From Devosia sp. Root685 (GTDB lineage Bacteria > Pseudomonadota > Alphaproteobacteria > Rhizobiales > Devosiaceae), in the NCBI RefSeq assembly GCF_001427875.1, contig NZ_LMHK01000003.1, positions 62,001 through 126,000 on the forward strand: a DNA stretch of 64,000 bases. The letters are read 5' to 3'. Below are positions 52,246 through 61,766 of this stretch, one piece after another. The number at the start of each line of letters is the position of its first letter. The stretch's first letter is position 1. Below the pieces are notes generated by a model, which had not been told where the DNA came from, made no database searches, and saw only the letters and a list, made by a program, of their open reading frames with translations. A program made the position numbers and the translations under genes.

Positions 52246-54153
52246 ATGGTTCGGCTTGGCCGTTCTTTGATGGCGTCTGTCCTTGGCGTCATGTTGACCA
52301 CTACCGCATTTGCGCAGGGCGCCATGACCGATGTCGGCACGCCGCGCAGCGAGACGCTGATCGTGCAGACCTTCGACGGTCGCGCCGCCAATGCGTCCGC
52401 CCAAAACCCGATGAATTCCTACGCCATCTGGCGCGGTTTTCGCGAACTCGGCTGGAGCTGGCTCTGGGAAATGGACACCGCAACGGGTGAATCCTATCCC
52501 GAACTCGCCGCTGGCCCCGTCGAAGTGCTCAATGACGAGCACACCCAGTTCCGCGTCAAACTGCGTGAAGGCGTCTACTGGAGCGATGGCGTCGAGTTCA
52601 CTGCCGACGACGTCATCTATTCGCTCGACACCTATATCAAATATCGCAGCCAGCTTGGCCGCGTGGCGGTGATCGCCAATTTCGTCAAGAGCTGGAAGAA
52701 GATCGACGACTATACGTTCGAGGTCGAAACCACGCGCTCGTCCTACGATTTCCAGACCGTGATGGGCGTCTATACCTGGGGTAGCCAGTTCGTCATCGTG
52801 CCCAAGCACGTTTATGAGCCGCTCGGCGATGCTGTCGTCACCTTCCAGAACACCAATGCGGTGACCCTCGGACCCTACAAGATCAAGGAATTCGACCCCA
52901 ACGGCGCCTGGCAGCTGTGGGAACTGCGTGAAGACTGGGAACGCTCCGGCTGGGGCAATCTGGGCCAACCCAAACCAAAGTTCGTGCTCTACAAGGACTT
53001 TGGCGCCGAAGAAACGCGCGCTCTGGCCTTCGTGCAGAACCAGTATGACATCGACACCTTCATGAGCCCGGACTCGATCCAGGCGGCCAAGGGTCGCAAT
53101 CCCAATGTGGAAAGCTTTTCACCGACCTTCCCCTATCACGACATGAACGACGCCTGCTCCTATGGCGTCTATATCAACCTGCAGAAGGCGCCCTACGACA
53201 AGCCGGAAGTTCGCTGGGCCCTGGCCCTTGCGCTTAACATGCAGCAGGTCGGCATTTCTTCGATGAGCGGCCAGTTCAAGGCCGGCGCGCTGCCGCTGGC
53301 AGATACGCCCATTACCAATCCGCTCTATTATGCCCCGCTCCAGTCCTGGCTCGAAGAGCTGACGCTGGCGGACGGCTACAAACCCTACAACACCAATTTC
53401 GGTGCCGAACTGACCGAAACGCTCGCCGCGCAAGGCATCGATGCTTCGCAGCTGCCGACGGGCGATGCCATTGAATCCGGGTTTGGCATGGGCTGGTGGA
53501 AGCATGATCCGGCCGAGGCGGCAAAGCTGCTGGAATCGGTGGGCATGAAGAAGGGCGCCGATGGCTTCTTTGCGCTCGAAGACGGCTCGCCGTGGGTGAT
53601 CGAATTCGTCATTCCCGGCGACTGGAACAAGGTCATCCAGCGTATCGGCTTTTCGATTGCCGATAGCTGGCGCCAGGCCGGGTTCAACATCAATACCCGC
53701 CAGGTGGACAACGGCGAATGGACCACGGTCCAGAACACCAATTCGCGCAACGAGTTGATGATCAACTGGGGGCAGTCGTGCACCTATAACGCGAACTGGC
53801 AGAATTCCTGGCGCCAGTTCGACGCGAGCTATGTGCTGCCGGTCGACTCTACCGACTCGCTCAACGGCAACATCATGCGCGTCACCGACCAGCGGATTTT
53901 TGATCTCGTTGTCGACAGCGCCAAGCTGCCCACCGACGATCCGCAATTCCTCGAAAACGGCCGGGGTATTGCAAAATACCTGACGGAAGACATGCAGATG
54001 ATCAATCTCATGAACATCCCGACGACGATCCCGACCAACAAGACCTATTGGACCAACTTCCCCAAGCAGGACAATTTCTACGCTGCGCCCTACACCTGGT
54101 GGAGTTCGTTCAAGAAGACCATCGTGTCGATCGAGCCGACCGGCCAGCAATAA
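52246..54153 (+). CDS. ABC transporter substrate-binding protein, family 5 (Opp/Dpp-like)
   Basis: 635 residues from ATG 52246, after AAAGGAGG. Signal peptide MVRLGRSLMASVLGVMLTTTAFA, then the family 5 periplasmic binding fold: FRVKLREGVYWSDGVEFTADDVIYSLDTYI, a middle NLQKAPYDKPEVRWALALALNM and late IANRYLT-like stretch. Larger than typical dipeptide binders (about 530), in the range of oligosaccharide-binding members such as the Thermotoga cellobiose/mannobiose proteins. The downstream glycosidases point to a carbohydrate ligand. Periplasmic. Confidence 0.88.
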   Translation: MVRLGRSLMASVLGVMLTTTAFAQGAMTDVGTPRSETLIVQTFDGRAANASAQNPMNSYAIWRGFRELGWSWLWEMDTATGESYPELAAGPVEVLNDEHTQFRVKLREGVYWSDGVEFTADDVIYSLDTYIKYRSQLGRVAVIANFVKSWKKIDDYTFEVETTRSSYDFQTVMGVYTWGSQFVIVPKHVYEPLGDAVVTFQNTNAVTLGPYKIKEFDPNGAWQLWELREDWERSGWGNLGQPKPKFVLYKDFGAEETRALAFVQNQYDIDTFMSPDSIQAAKGRNPNVESFSPTFPYHDMNDACSYGVYINLQKAPYDKPEVRWALALALNMQQVGISSMSGQFKAGALPLADTPITNPLYYAPLQSWLEELTLADGYKPYNTNFGAELTETLAAQGIDASQLPTGDAIESGFGMGWWKHDPAEAAKLLESVGMKKGADGFFALEDGSPWVIEFVIPGDWNKVIQRIGFSIADSWRQAGFNINTRQVDNGEWTTVQNTNSRNELMINWGQSCTYNANWQNSWRQFDASYVLPVDSTDSLNGNIMRVTDQRIFDLVVDSAKLPTDDPQFLENGRGIAKYLTEDMQMINLMNIPTTIPTNKTYWTNFPKQDNFYAAPYTWWSSFKKTIVSIEPTGQQ

Positions 54154-54195
54154 GCGAGTTGCGGGGCGGCCAATGTCCTCCTGGCCGCCTTGCCC

Positions 54196-54250
54196 CCCGG
54201 AGCCGTTCAGCGCCTTGTCCCTGCGGCGCTGAACGCTTCTCCGGGTTTTT
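54196..54250 (+). terminator. Hairpin between binding protein and permease genes
   Basis: CCCGGA/TCCGGG outer and CGTTCAGCGCC/GGCGCTGAACG inner arms, followed by TTTTT. Probable partial terminator keeping the binding protein in excess. Confidence 0.8.
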
Positions 54251-54299
54251 ATTTCGTCGTGCAGCGTTTTTCGGCTGCGCCCTTGCGAAGGACTGACTG

Positions 54300-55301
54300 A
54301 TGGGTGTTCTCGCCTATGTCGCCAAGCGATTCGGCCTCTATCTCGCCGTGCTGTTTATCGGGCTGACCATAACGTTCATGCTGCCCCGCTTCATGCCGAT
54401 CAATCCGGTGGATGGCTATATCGGGCAGATCCAAAGCCGTGCCAATGGCACGCTCACGCCCGAGGCCATCGCCGAAATGCGGGTCAATCTCGAGGTTCTT
54501 TATGGCCTCAAGGGCGATATTTTCACCCAGTATCTGTCCTATTTGAAACGCGTCGTCATCGACTTCGATTTCGGCCCGTCCTTCACCTATTACCCCACCG
54601 AAGTGTCGACCATGATCGTTACGGCGCTGCCCTGGACGCTGGGACTGCTGCTGACGGCGACGGTGATCGCCTGGCTGCTCGGGAATATGGTGGGTCTCGT
54701 TGCCGGCTATTTTCACAAGCACAAGGCGGCCTCGATCCTCGAATTCGTCGGCATCCTCCTTTACCCGATCCCGTATTACATCCTCGCGGTCTCGGTGCTG
54801 CTGATCCTGGCCTATATCTTTCCGATTTTTCCGCTGTCCCCGACCTTCCCCGTGGGCGAGATGACCTGGGCCAAGGTGGGCATGATCATCTACAATTCGC
54901 TGCTGCCGGCGATCACGCTGGTCCTGGCGGGTTTTGGCTGGAATATTTTGTCCATGAAGGCCCTGGCGGTTGCGACCACCGAGGAGCCCTATGTCACCTA
55001 TGCAAGGTTGAAAGGCGCTTCCAATTGGACGCGCATGACGCGCTACGTGTTCCGCAATGCGCTCTTGCCGCAGGTGACGGCTCTGGCCCTGTCGCTGGGC
55101 ATGATTTTTAACGGCGCGCTTCTTACGGAGATCATCTTCTCCTATCCCGGCATTGGCTTGATCATGCGCACCGCCGCGACCGGCGGCGATTACAATGTGC
55201 TCTATGGCGCGATCACGCTCTCGATCCTCGCCGTCGCTACCGCCGGCCTCGTCATCGACCTCATCTATCCTCTCCTCGACCCGCGGATCCGCACCAAATG
55301 A
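54300..55301 (+). CDS. ABC transporter permease (DppB/OppB type)
   Basis: 333 residues, six membrane segments; the first is followed by the typical extracytoplasmic domain (TFMLPRFMPINPVDGYI). EAA-like loop AVATTEEPYVTYARLKGASNWTRMTRYVFRNALLPQ. It lies 146 bp after the binding protein, with a 4-bp overlap to the next permease. Inner membrane. Confidence 0.92.
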   Translation: MGVLAYVAKRFGLYLAVLFIGLTITFMLPRFMPINPVDGYIGQIQSRANGTLTPEAIAEMRVNLEVLYGLKGDIFTQYLSYLKRVVIDFDFGPSFTYYPTEVSTMIVTALPWTLGLLLTATVIAWLLGNMVGLVAGYFHKHKAASILEFVGILLYPIPYYILAVSVLLILAYIFPIFPLSPTFPVGEMTWAKVGMIIYNSLLPAITLVLAGFGWNILSMKALAVATTEEPYVTYARLKGASNWTRMTRYVFRNALLPQVTALALSLGMIFNGALLTEIIFSYPGIGLIMRTAATGGDYNVLYGAITLSILAVATAGLVIDLIYPLLDPRIRTK

Positions 55302-56215
55302 GTTTTGACACCAACAATGCCGATCCGGTGGCGCTGGTTGTCGCCCCGCCCGTCTCCGTAAAACCCGGCCGCAAGAAGGGCGGGCTGCTCTGGCTCCTCA
55401 ATGCGCGCCTTGCTATCGGCCTCATCATTCTTCTCGTCATGGGCCTCGGTAGTTTTATCCTGCCGTTCTTCGCGCCTGCGGACCCCTCGATCCAGGCGAC
55501 TTACATGCGCAACCTGCCGATGTCGGGTGTCCATTGGCTCGGCACCAATTCTTTGGGGCAGGACATTTTCTGGTTCCTGGTCTTTGCCATCAAGAACTCG
55601 CTGATGCTCGGCATTCTGGTGGCGGTGGGTGTGACCATTGTCGCGACGATTGTCGGGCTCAGCGCGGGCTATATCGGCGGCATGTTCGAGCGCATCGTCA
55701 TGCTGTTCGTCGATACGTTCATCACCATCCCTCTCCTGCCGATCCTGATCATTTTGGGCGCGCTGATCCGGGGAAATACCTCGTTTTTCACCGTCGGGCT
55801 GATCATCATCATTTTTGGCTGGGCCTGGGACGCACGCACCGTTCGCGCCATGGCGCTCTCCCTGCGAGAACGCGAATTTATCAACATGGCCCGCTTCTCG
55901 GGGGCCAATACGGTCGACATTCTGGCCAAGGAAATTTTTCCCTATGTGTCGGCCTATATCCTCGTCGGCTTCATCAACACCGTGCTTTTCGCCATCAATA
56001 CCGAGGCGACGCTGGCAGTGATCGGGCTCTCCAAGGTTGAGGTGCCGACGCTCGGCTCCATCATCTTCTGGGCCCTGAGCTACAATGCTCTCTTCACCGG
56101 GCAATATCCCTGGATCGTGGCGCCGATCGTCGCGACCGTTACCCTTTTCCTCGGGCTGTTCCTGACTTCGACCGGGTTCAACCAAGCCTTTGCAGCCAAG
56201 CGTGGTGTCTCATGA
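55298..56215 (+). CDS. ABC transporter permease (DppC/OppC type)
   Basis: 305 residues with the OppC N-terminal domain (LLWLLNARLAIGLIILLVMGLGSFI, GTNSLGQDIFW) and five more membrane segments. EAA loop LREREFINMARFSGANTVDILAKEIFPYVSAYI. 4-bp overlaps on both sides. Inner membrane. Confidence 0.92.
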   Translation: MSFDTNNADPVALVVAPPVSVKPGRKKGGLLWLLNARLAIGLIILLVMGLGSFILPFFAPADPSIQATYMRNLPMSGVHWLGTNSLGQDIFWFLVFAIKNSLMLGILVAVGVTIVATIVGLSAGYIGGMFERIVMLFVDTFITIPLLPILIILGALIRGNTSFFTVGLIIIIFGWAWDARTVRAMALSLREREFINMARFSGANTVDILAKEIFPYVSAYILVGFINTVLFAINTEATLAVIGLSKVEVPTLGSIIFWALSYNALFTGQYPWIVAPIVATVTLFLGLFLTSTGFNQAFAAKRGVS

Positions 56216-57126
56216 TCCGCCTCAACGATCTGAAAATCAGCTATCGCATCGGCGGCCGCACCATCGACGCCGTTGACGGGGTGACGCTGACTATTCCCGA
56301 CAATTGCGTCGTCGGCATTGCCGGGGAGTCTGGGTCGGGCAAATCGACGCTGATGAAGGCGATCTATGGCGATATTCAATCGCCCATGTATCTCTCACGG
56401 GGCAGTATCGAATACGGCCTCAAGGGTACGGACGGGAAAGCGGTCACGGCCGAGAATGTGCGGAAAGAGTGGTTCAAGACCATTTCCTACATTCCGCAAT
56501 CTTCGATGAACTCGCTCAATCCGGTTATCCGCATTCGCGAACAGTTCGTGGATTTTCCGGGCACGGACAGCAACAAGAAGCGGGTTCTCGAACGGGCGCG
56601 TGCCTATATCGGAAAACTTGGGCTTCCCCCGGAGGCGATGGATTCCTATCCGCACCAGCTTTCGGGCGGCATGCGGCAGCGCATGATGATCGCGCTTGCG
56701 ACCTTCTTCCAGCCCGAACTGATCATTGCCGACGAGCCGACGACGGCACTCGACGTGGTGGTGCAGAAGGACATTCTGATGCTGCTCATGGAGCTGCAGG
56801 AGGAGATGGGCAATACCATCCTCGTCGTCTCGCACGACATGGGCGTCCACTATCAGGTCACCCAGAAAATGCTGATCATGTATGCCGGTCGCGTCGTCGA
56901 ATATGGCGATACCGACAGCGTCTTTGCCGATCCGCAGCATGCCTATACGAAAATGCTGATCGACAGCTTGCCCACCATCGGCGACGACAGCATGCGTGGC
57001 GTTATGGCGAGCGAGGCTGGCGGCGGCGGCGACCGCGCCTTCCGGGTCGAACCCAATCTCATCGAGGTGAAGCCGGGGCATTTTGTGGCCCAGCCGGCCC
57101 GCCAGCGTGAGGGAGTTTTGGCATGA
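56212..57126 (+). CDS. ABC transporter ATP-binding protein (DppD/OppD type)
   Basis: 304 residues. Walker A GESGSGKSTLM, Q-loop YIPQSSMNSLNP, signature LSGGMRQRMM, Walker B LIIADEPTTALD, H-loop VSHDMGVH. It lacks a cysteine cluster at the C-terminus, unlike many OppD/F. It overlaps its neighbours by 4 bp on both sides. Confidence 0.92.
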   Translation: MIRLNDLKISYRIGGRTIDAVDGVTLTIPDNCVVGIAGESGSGKSTLMKAIYGDIQSPMYLSRGSIEYGLKGTDGKAVTAENVRKEWFKTISYIPQSSMNSLNPVIRIREQFVDFPGTDSNKKRVLERARAYIGKLGLPPEAMDSYPHQLSGGMRQRMMIALATFFQPELIIADEPTTALDVVVQKDILMLLMELQEEMGNTILVVSHDMGVHYQVTQKMLIMYAGRVVEYGDTDSVFADPQHAYTKMLIDSLPTIGDDSMRGVMASEAGGGGDRAFRVEPNLIEVKPGHFVAQPARQREGVLA

Positions 57127-57947
57127 CCTTCATTCTCAAGACCGAAGGGCTCAACAAGACCTATCGGCTCGGCGGCATCGTCAATGCCAAGCAGGTGCAG
57201 GCGCTCAACGACGTCAACATCACCGTCGAGAGCGACAAGCCGGTGGTGATTGCGGTGGTGGGAGAGTCAGGCAGCGGTAAGACGACCCTGGCCAAAACGC
57301 TGCTGCGGCTCGAAACGCCGACTTCTGGCCAGGCGATCGTCTATGACGAAGTGGTCGCCGGGAAGGGTGCCATCCCCTCCAAGAAGGACTTTTTGGGATT
57401 GGTGCAGCCGATCTTCCAAAACCCTTTTGAAGCCTTTAGCCGCTATCGGCCGGTGGATGTTTATCTCGAAGAAACGGCGCGGCGTGTCGCCGGCATGGAT
57501 GGGGTACAGGCCGAGGCGGCGGTGGAAGCTGCGCTAAAGAGCGTCGGGCTCAACTATGACGATGTGCGGGGCAAATACACGGCCCAGTTTTCGGGCGGTG
57601 AATTGCAGCGCATTTCGGTGGCGCGGGCGTTGATTCCCAATCCGAAACTGATCGTGGCCGACGAGCCCGTCTCCATGATCGACGCCTCGCGGCGCATGAT
57701 CATCATCAACCTCTTTAAGCGGCTGCGCGACGAGGCGGGACGGAGCTTTGTCTACATCACCCACGATCTCGCCACGGCCTACTACATCTCCGACTATGTG
57801 GCGGTGATGAACAAGGGTCGCGTGGTCGAATTCGGCCCGGCACGAAAGGTGATGTCCGACCCGCAGCACGATTATACGCGACTGCTGCTGAGTTCTATTC
57901 CCACGACCACCAGCCGCTGGCGCGAGCGCAAACGCGTGGCCAGTTAG
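57123..57947 (+). CDS. ABC transporter ATP-binding protein (DppF/OppF type)
   Basis: 274 residues. Walker A GESGSGKTTLA, Q-loop LVQPIFQNPFEAFSRYRP, signature FSGGELQRISVARAL (Phe in place of Leu), Walker B LIVADEPVSMIDAS in which D-loop MID replaces the common ALD, H-loop ITHDLATAY. This pattern is common in carbohydrate-linked Opp-type ATPases. Followed after 44 bp by the glycoside hydrolase genes. Confidence 0.92.
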   Translation: MTFILKTEGLNKTYRLGGIVNAKQVQALNDVNITVESDKPVVIAVVGESGSGKTTLAKTLLRLETPTSGQAIVYDEVVAGKGAIPSKKDFLGLVQPIFQNPFEAFSRYRPVDVYLEETARRVAGMDGVQAEAAVEAALKSVGLNYDDVRGKYTAQFSGGELQRISVARALIPNPKLIVADEPVSMIDASRRMIIINLFKRLRDEAGRSFVYITHDLATAYYISDYVAVMNKGRVVEFGPARKVMSDPQHDYTRLLLSSIPTTTSRWRERKRVAS

Positions 57948-57991
57948 CCAGAAATTTCAAACCAACTCATTTCAGACTACGGGACAGAAAG

Positions 57992-59590
57992 ATGACCAAT
58001 TCGGTTTCTGCCAATGGCGCCGCGTCGCTGTGGGCCACGTATGAACTCACCCTAAACGGCCCGAGCGAGGGCAATCCATTTCAGGACGTCGAGCTGCGCG
58101 CGACCTTTACCCAAGGCGATAAAACGGTACGGGTGAACGGCTTTTACGATGGCGACGGCGATTACAAACTGCGCTTCCTGCCCGACACGACGGGTACCTG
58201 GTCCTACGTGACGAAGAGCAATGTCTCGGCGCTTGATGGGGTAAGCGGCAGCTTGGAGGTTGGTGCGGCCAAGCCCGGTCATCATGGGCCGGTGCGCGTC
58301 TCCAACCGCCACCATTTCCGTTATGCCGATGGCACGCGCTACATCAATATCGGCACCACGGCCTATGTCTGGAACCTGCAGGGCGACGCGATGGAGGAGG
58401 AGACGCTGGCAACGCTGGCGGATGGGCCTTTCACAAAAATCCGCATGTGCGTGTTCCCAAAACACTATCGCTACAACGAGAACGAGCCAGAGCGTTATCC
58501 CTTCCCGGTGACGAAGACGGGATCAAGCGAATGGACCGGCCGCTTCGGCGGCGAGTTCGGCTGGGAATTCGATTTCTCGCGCTTTGAGCCCGATTATTTC
58601 CGGCACCTCGAAAAGCGCATCAACCAGCTGGCCGAGATCGGCGTCGAAGCCGACCTGATCATCTTCCACCCCTATGACCGCTGGGGTTTTTCGCGGATGA
58701 GCCCGGCCGAGGATGATGCTTACCTGAAATATCTCGTGGCGCGCCTCGCGGCCTTCCCCAATGTCTGGTGGTCGATGGCCAATGAATATGACCTGATGCC
58801 ATCGAAGACGATGGCGGACTGGGATCGGTTCATCCACATCACGTCCGACAATGATCCCTTCGGGCACCTTCTCAGCGTGCACAATTGTTTTGCCTTTTAT
58901 GACCACAACCATCCCCGCATCACCCATTCGAGCATCCAGCGCTCGGGGGCCAATCTCTCGGCCCTGTGGCGGGAAAAGTACGGCAAACCCGTCTCGATCG
59001 ACGAGTGCTGCTACGAGGGCGATATCGCTGAACTTTGGGGCAATATTTCCGGGCAGAAAATGGTGCGCCGTTTTTGGGACGGCACCGTCAATGGCGGTTA
59101 CGTCACGCATGGCGAAACCTACTATAATGACGAAGAAAATCTTTGGTGGGCCAAGGGTGGCAAGCTGACTGGCGAGAGCGTCGCGCGCATCGCTTTTCTC
59201 CGCAAAATTTTGGAAGACGGTCCGGATGAGGGGCTCGATCCCGTCAAATCGACCGGCGCTTATCGGACGACCATTGTCGGCGGGCTCGATAATGTTGTCT
59301 TGGCCCAATTGTTTCAGCCTGCGGCGGGCGAAGAGGATTGGCCGCGGGTGCAAGCCTGGTTCGCGACGGCCGGCCAGCCGCATCGCTACTATCTGAGCTA
59401 TCTCGGCGAGAACCAGCCGAACGAATTCGCGGTGGCGACCCCGCCAGGCGAAAAATATTCGGCGACGCTGATCGACACCTGGGAAATGACCGAGAAGACA
59501 TTGGCCGATAGCGTCGAGCGCGGCGATGTCCTGCATTTTTCGCCAAAGCCCTACCAAGCCCTGCTGTTCAAGCGCGTCGACGGAGAATGA
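57992..59590 (+). CDS. DUF5060-type glycoside hydrolase, copy 1
   Basis: 532 residues, no signal peptide, so cytoplasmic. The N-terminal DUF5060 beta-sandwich (about 10-95, with VNGFYDGDGDYKLRFLPDTTGTWSY) is followed by a TIM barrel (about 100-420) and a C-terminal beta domain (DUF5605-like, 430-532). Candidate acid/base Glu265 in WWSMANEYDLM and nucleophile Glu338 in VSIDECCYEG fit the clan A pattern. Related to GH140-like apiosidases and other pectin or plant-wall enzymes, but the linkage cannot be told. In one run with the Opp-type importer; overlaps copy 2 by 4 bp. Confidence 0.85.
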   Translation: MTNSVSANGAASLWATYELTLNGPSEGNPFQDVELRATFTQGDKTVRVNGFYDGDGDYKLRFLPDTTGTWSYVTKSNVSALDGVSGSLEVGAAKPGHHGPVRVSNRHHFRYADGTRYINIGTTAYVWNLQGDAMEEETLATLADGPFTKIRMCVFPKHYRYNENEPERYPFPVTKTGSSEWTGRFGGEFGWEFDFSRFEPDYFRHLEKRINQLAEIGVEADLIIFHPYDRWGFSRMSPAEDDAYLKYLVARLAAFPNVWWSMANEYDLMPSKTMADWDRFIHITSDNDPFGHLLSVHNCFAFYDHNHPRITHSSIQRSGANLSALWREKYGKPVSIDECCYEGDIAELWGNISGQKMVRRFWDGTVNGGYVTHGETYYNDEENLWWAKGGKLTGESVARIAFLRKILEDGPDEGLDPVKSTGAYRTTIVGGLDNVVLAQLFQPAAGEEDWPRVQAWFATAGQPHRYYLSYLGENQPNEFAVATPPGEKYSATLIDTWEMTEKTLADSVERGDVLHFSPKPYQALLFKRVDGE

Positions 59591-61098
59591 GCATGTCTAC
59601 CACAGCGCAATGGGATGTGTTTGAAGCCAGTTTTGAGGGCCCCTCGGGCGGCAATCCGTTTCTCGAGGTGACGCTGGAGGCTTTCTTTCAGCAAAAGAGC
59701 CGTACCGTGCGCGTGCCCGGCTTTTATGATGGCGACGGGATTTTCCGTATTCGCTTCATGCCGGACAATGCGGGCGAGTGGACGTTTTCGACCAAGTCCA
59801 ATGTGGCGGAACTGAACGGCAAGACCGGCAGTTTTTCCGTCACCGCGCCGCGTGCAGGCGTCCATGGCCCGGTGCGGGTCGCCAACAAATTCCACTTTGC
59901 CTACGCCGATGGCACGCCGTTTTTGTCCTTCGGCACCACCTGCTATGCCTGGACGCATCAGCCGCTGGGCGAACAGCAGAAGACACTGGAAACGCTTGAG
60001 AAGACGCGTTTCAACAAACTACGCATGGGCGTCTTTCCCAAGGACTATCCCTACAATGTCAACGAGGCGCTGCACGACGTCTATCAGAAGGGCAGTGACG
60101 GGAAATTCGACTTCGACCGGCCCAATCCCGAGAGTTTCCGGCATTTTGAAAACCAGGTGAAGGCGCTGGGGGAGATGGGGATCGAAGCCGATATCATCAT
60201 CTTCCACCCCTACGACCGCTGGGGTTACTGCGACATGAGCGAGACGCAGGACTACGCCTATGTAAAATATCTCGCCGCGCGGCTTTCGGCCTATCGCAAT
60301 GTCTGGTGGTCGCTCGCCAACGAGTATGACTTCCTGCTCAATACCAAGCCGATGCACCAGTGGGAGCGCTATTTTCATATCCTCGAAGAGAACGATCCCT
60401 ATGGGCATCTGCGCTCGATCCACAATGGCGACCCGGAGGCCAATTACGATCATCGCAAGCCTTGGGTGACCCATGTCTGCATCCAGCACTGGGATGTGAA
60501 GCGGACCGGGGAATGGCGGCTGGCTTACGGAAAACCGGTGGTCAATGACGAGCCCGAATATGAGGGCAATATCATCCAGGTCTGGGGGAATATTTCCGCC
60601 GAGGAGCTGGTGCACCGCTTTTGGGTGACGGCAATGCGCGGCGGCTATACCGGGCACGGCGAGACCTTTTCCAATCCCGATGATCTCATCTGGTGGGCCA
60701 AGGGCGGGGAACTGCATGGCGAGGCCTGGAAGCGCATCGGCTTCCTCCGCGATCTCATGGAAGAAGACGCCAAGCACGGTTTCGAGCCGATCGATCCGCA
60801 GACGCGCTATCCGTGGAACCGTGTTTCAGGGGCGCGCGATGGCGACACGACGATTGTCTATTTTGGCGAGCACCAGCCGGTGATCTGGGCCTCGGGCCTG
60901 CCCAAGGACGATGGAAAATACCGGGTAGACCTGATCGATACCTGGAACATGACGGTGGAGCCGGCAAAGATCGTGCCGGCGCCGGCAAATCATCCGACGC
61001 GGCATGGGGCGGTGGTCGTGGCGCGCAAGCCCGACGCCGCCTTTGCGGTCGAACTGCCGGGGCGGCCGCATCTGGCCATTCGCATCCGGCCGGCATAG
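59587..61098 (+). CDS. DUF5060-type glycoside hydrolase, copy 2
   Basis: 503 residues, no signal peptide. Same domain order: DUF5060 sandwich (VPGFYDGDGIFRIRFMPDNAGEWTF), TIM barrel with acid/base Glu246 in WWSLANEYDFL and nucleophile Glu322 in VVNDEPEYEG, and a C-terminal beta domain. It shares HPYDRWG and FHPYDRW barrel segments with copy 1 but differs enough to attack another linkage. ATG at 59587 overlaps copy 1's stop. Last gene of the oligosaccharide operon, before a palindromic repeat. Confidence 0.85.
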   Translation: MSMSTTAQWDVFEASFEGPSGGNPFLEVTLEAFFQQKSRTVRVPGFYDGDGIFRIRFMPDNAGEWTFSTKSNVAELNGKTGSFSVTAPRAGVHGPVRVANKFHFAYADGTPFLSFGTTCYAWTHQPLGEQQKTLETLEKTRFNKLRMGVFPKDYPYNVNEALHDVYQKGSDGKFDFDRPNPESFRHFENQVKALGEMGIEADIIIFHPYDRWGYCDMSETQDYAYVKYLAARLSAYRNVWWSLANEYDFLLNTKPMHQWERYFHILEENDPYGHLRSIHNGDPEANYDHRKPWVTHVCIQHWDVKRTGEWRLAYGKPVVNDEPEYEGNIIQVWGNISAEELVHRFWVTAMRGGYTGHGETFSNPDDLIWWAKGGELHGEAWKRIGFLRDLMEEDAKHGFEPIDPQTRYPWNRVSGARDGDTTIVYFGEHQPVIWASGLPKDDGKYRVDLIDTWNMTVEPAKIVPAPANHPTRHGAVVVARKPDAAFAVELPGRPHLAIRIRPA

Positions 61099-61130
61099 CG
61101 CTTTTCGTCGATAGATTCTCAACCACCAGC

Positions 61131-61153
61131 TGTCACCCCGGCGAAGGCCGGGG
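61131..61153. repeat. Dispersed palindrome, partly decayed
   Basis: CCCCGGC-GAAG-GCCGGGG at 61136-61153 with a TGTCA lead but no matching TGACA on the right. It follows the last glycosidase gene, a probable terminator. Confidence 0.7.
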
Positions 61154-61265
61154 GGGCCACCGAGGTGGGGTTGGCACTGACGAAATGCTAAATCGTCGCG
61201 ACCATGTCGAAGTCCAAAACGTTGAATCGTCTTGAAGGCAGACGGTTCAACAGGAGGACGAAACG

Positions 61266-61736
61266 ATGAAGGTCACCCAGCATCTCTGGTTTGAAAAAGA
61301 CATGGACGCGGCGATAAAATTCTATACGTCGCTGATTCCAGGCTCGAAGATCGAATGGGTCTCGGCCATTCCGGCTGATAATCCCAGCGGCCCGGCCGGC
61401 AGTGTCGGCATGGCCGCCTTCACCATTGGCGACCAGCGCTATATGGCGATCGAGGCGGGTCCGCTCGACCCCTTCAACCACAGTTTTTCGATTCTGGTCG
61501 AAGTCGACACCCAGGCCGAGATCGACCGGCTCTGGGATGCGCTGAAAGAGGGCGGCTCGACCGAGCAATGCGGCTGGCTGAAGGACCGCTGGGGCCTCTC
61601 CTGGCAGATTACCCCCAAGCGCCTGGGCGAACTGATGATGGACCCCGATCCGGCTGTGTCGAAACGCGTCACCGAGGCCATGCTGAAACAGGTAAAATTC
61701 GACATCTCGGCGCTGGAAGCGGCGGCGAGGGGCTGA
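61266..61736 (+). CDS. VOC family protein (PhnB/3-demethylubiquinone methyltransferase-like fold)
   Basis: 156 residues. Pattern HLWFEKDMDAAIKFYTSLIPGSKIEWVS, then FTIGDQRYMAIEAGP, FSILVEVDTQAEIDRLWDALKEGG and CGWLKDRWGLSWQITPKRL, the set of the 3-dmu-9_3-mt group of VOC proteins. These mostly lack a proven reaction despite the name. AGGAGG before the ATG. Stands alone. Confidence 0.9.
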   Translation: MKVTQHLWFEKDMDAAIKFYTSLIPGSKIEWVSAIPADNPSGPAGSVGMAAFTIGDQRYMAIEAGPLDPFNHSFSILVEVDTQAEIDRLWDALKEGGSTEQCGWLKDRWGLSWQITPKRLGELMMDPDPAVSKRVTEAMLKQVKFDISALEAAARG

Positions 61737-61766
61737 CCAAAGGCCCTGCCGCCGCTTGTGGCAAAA

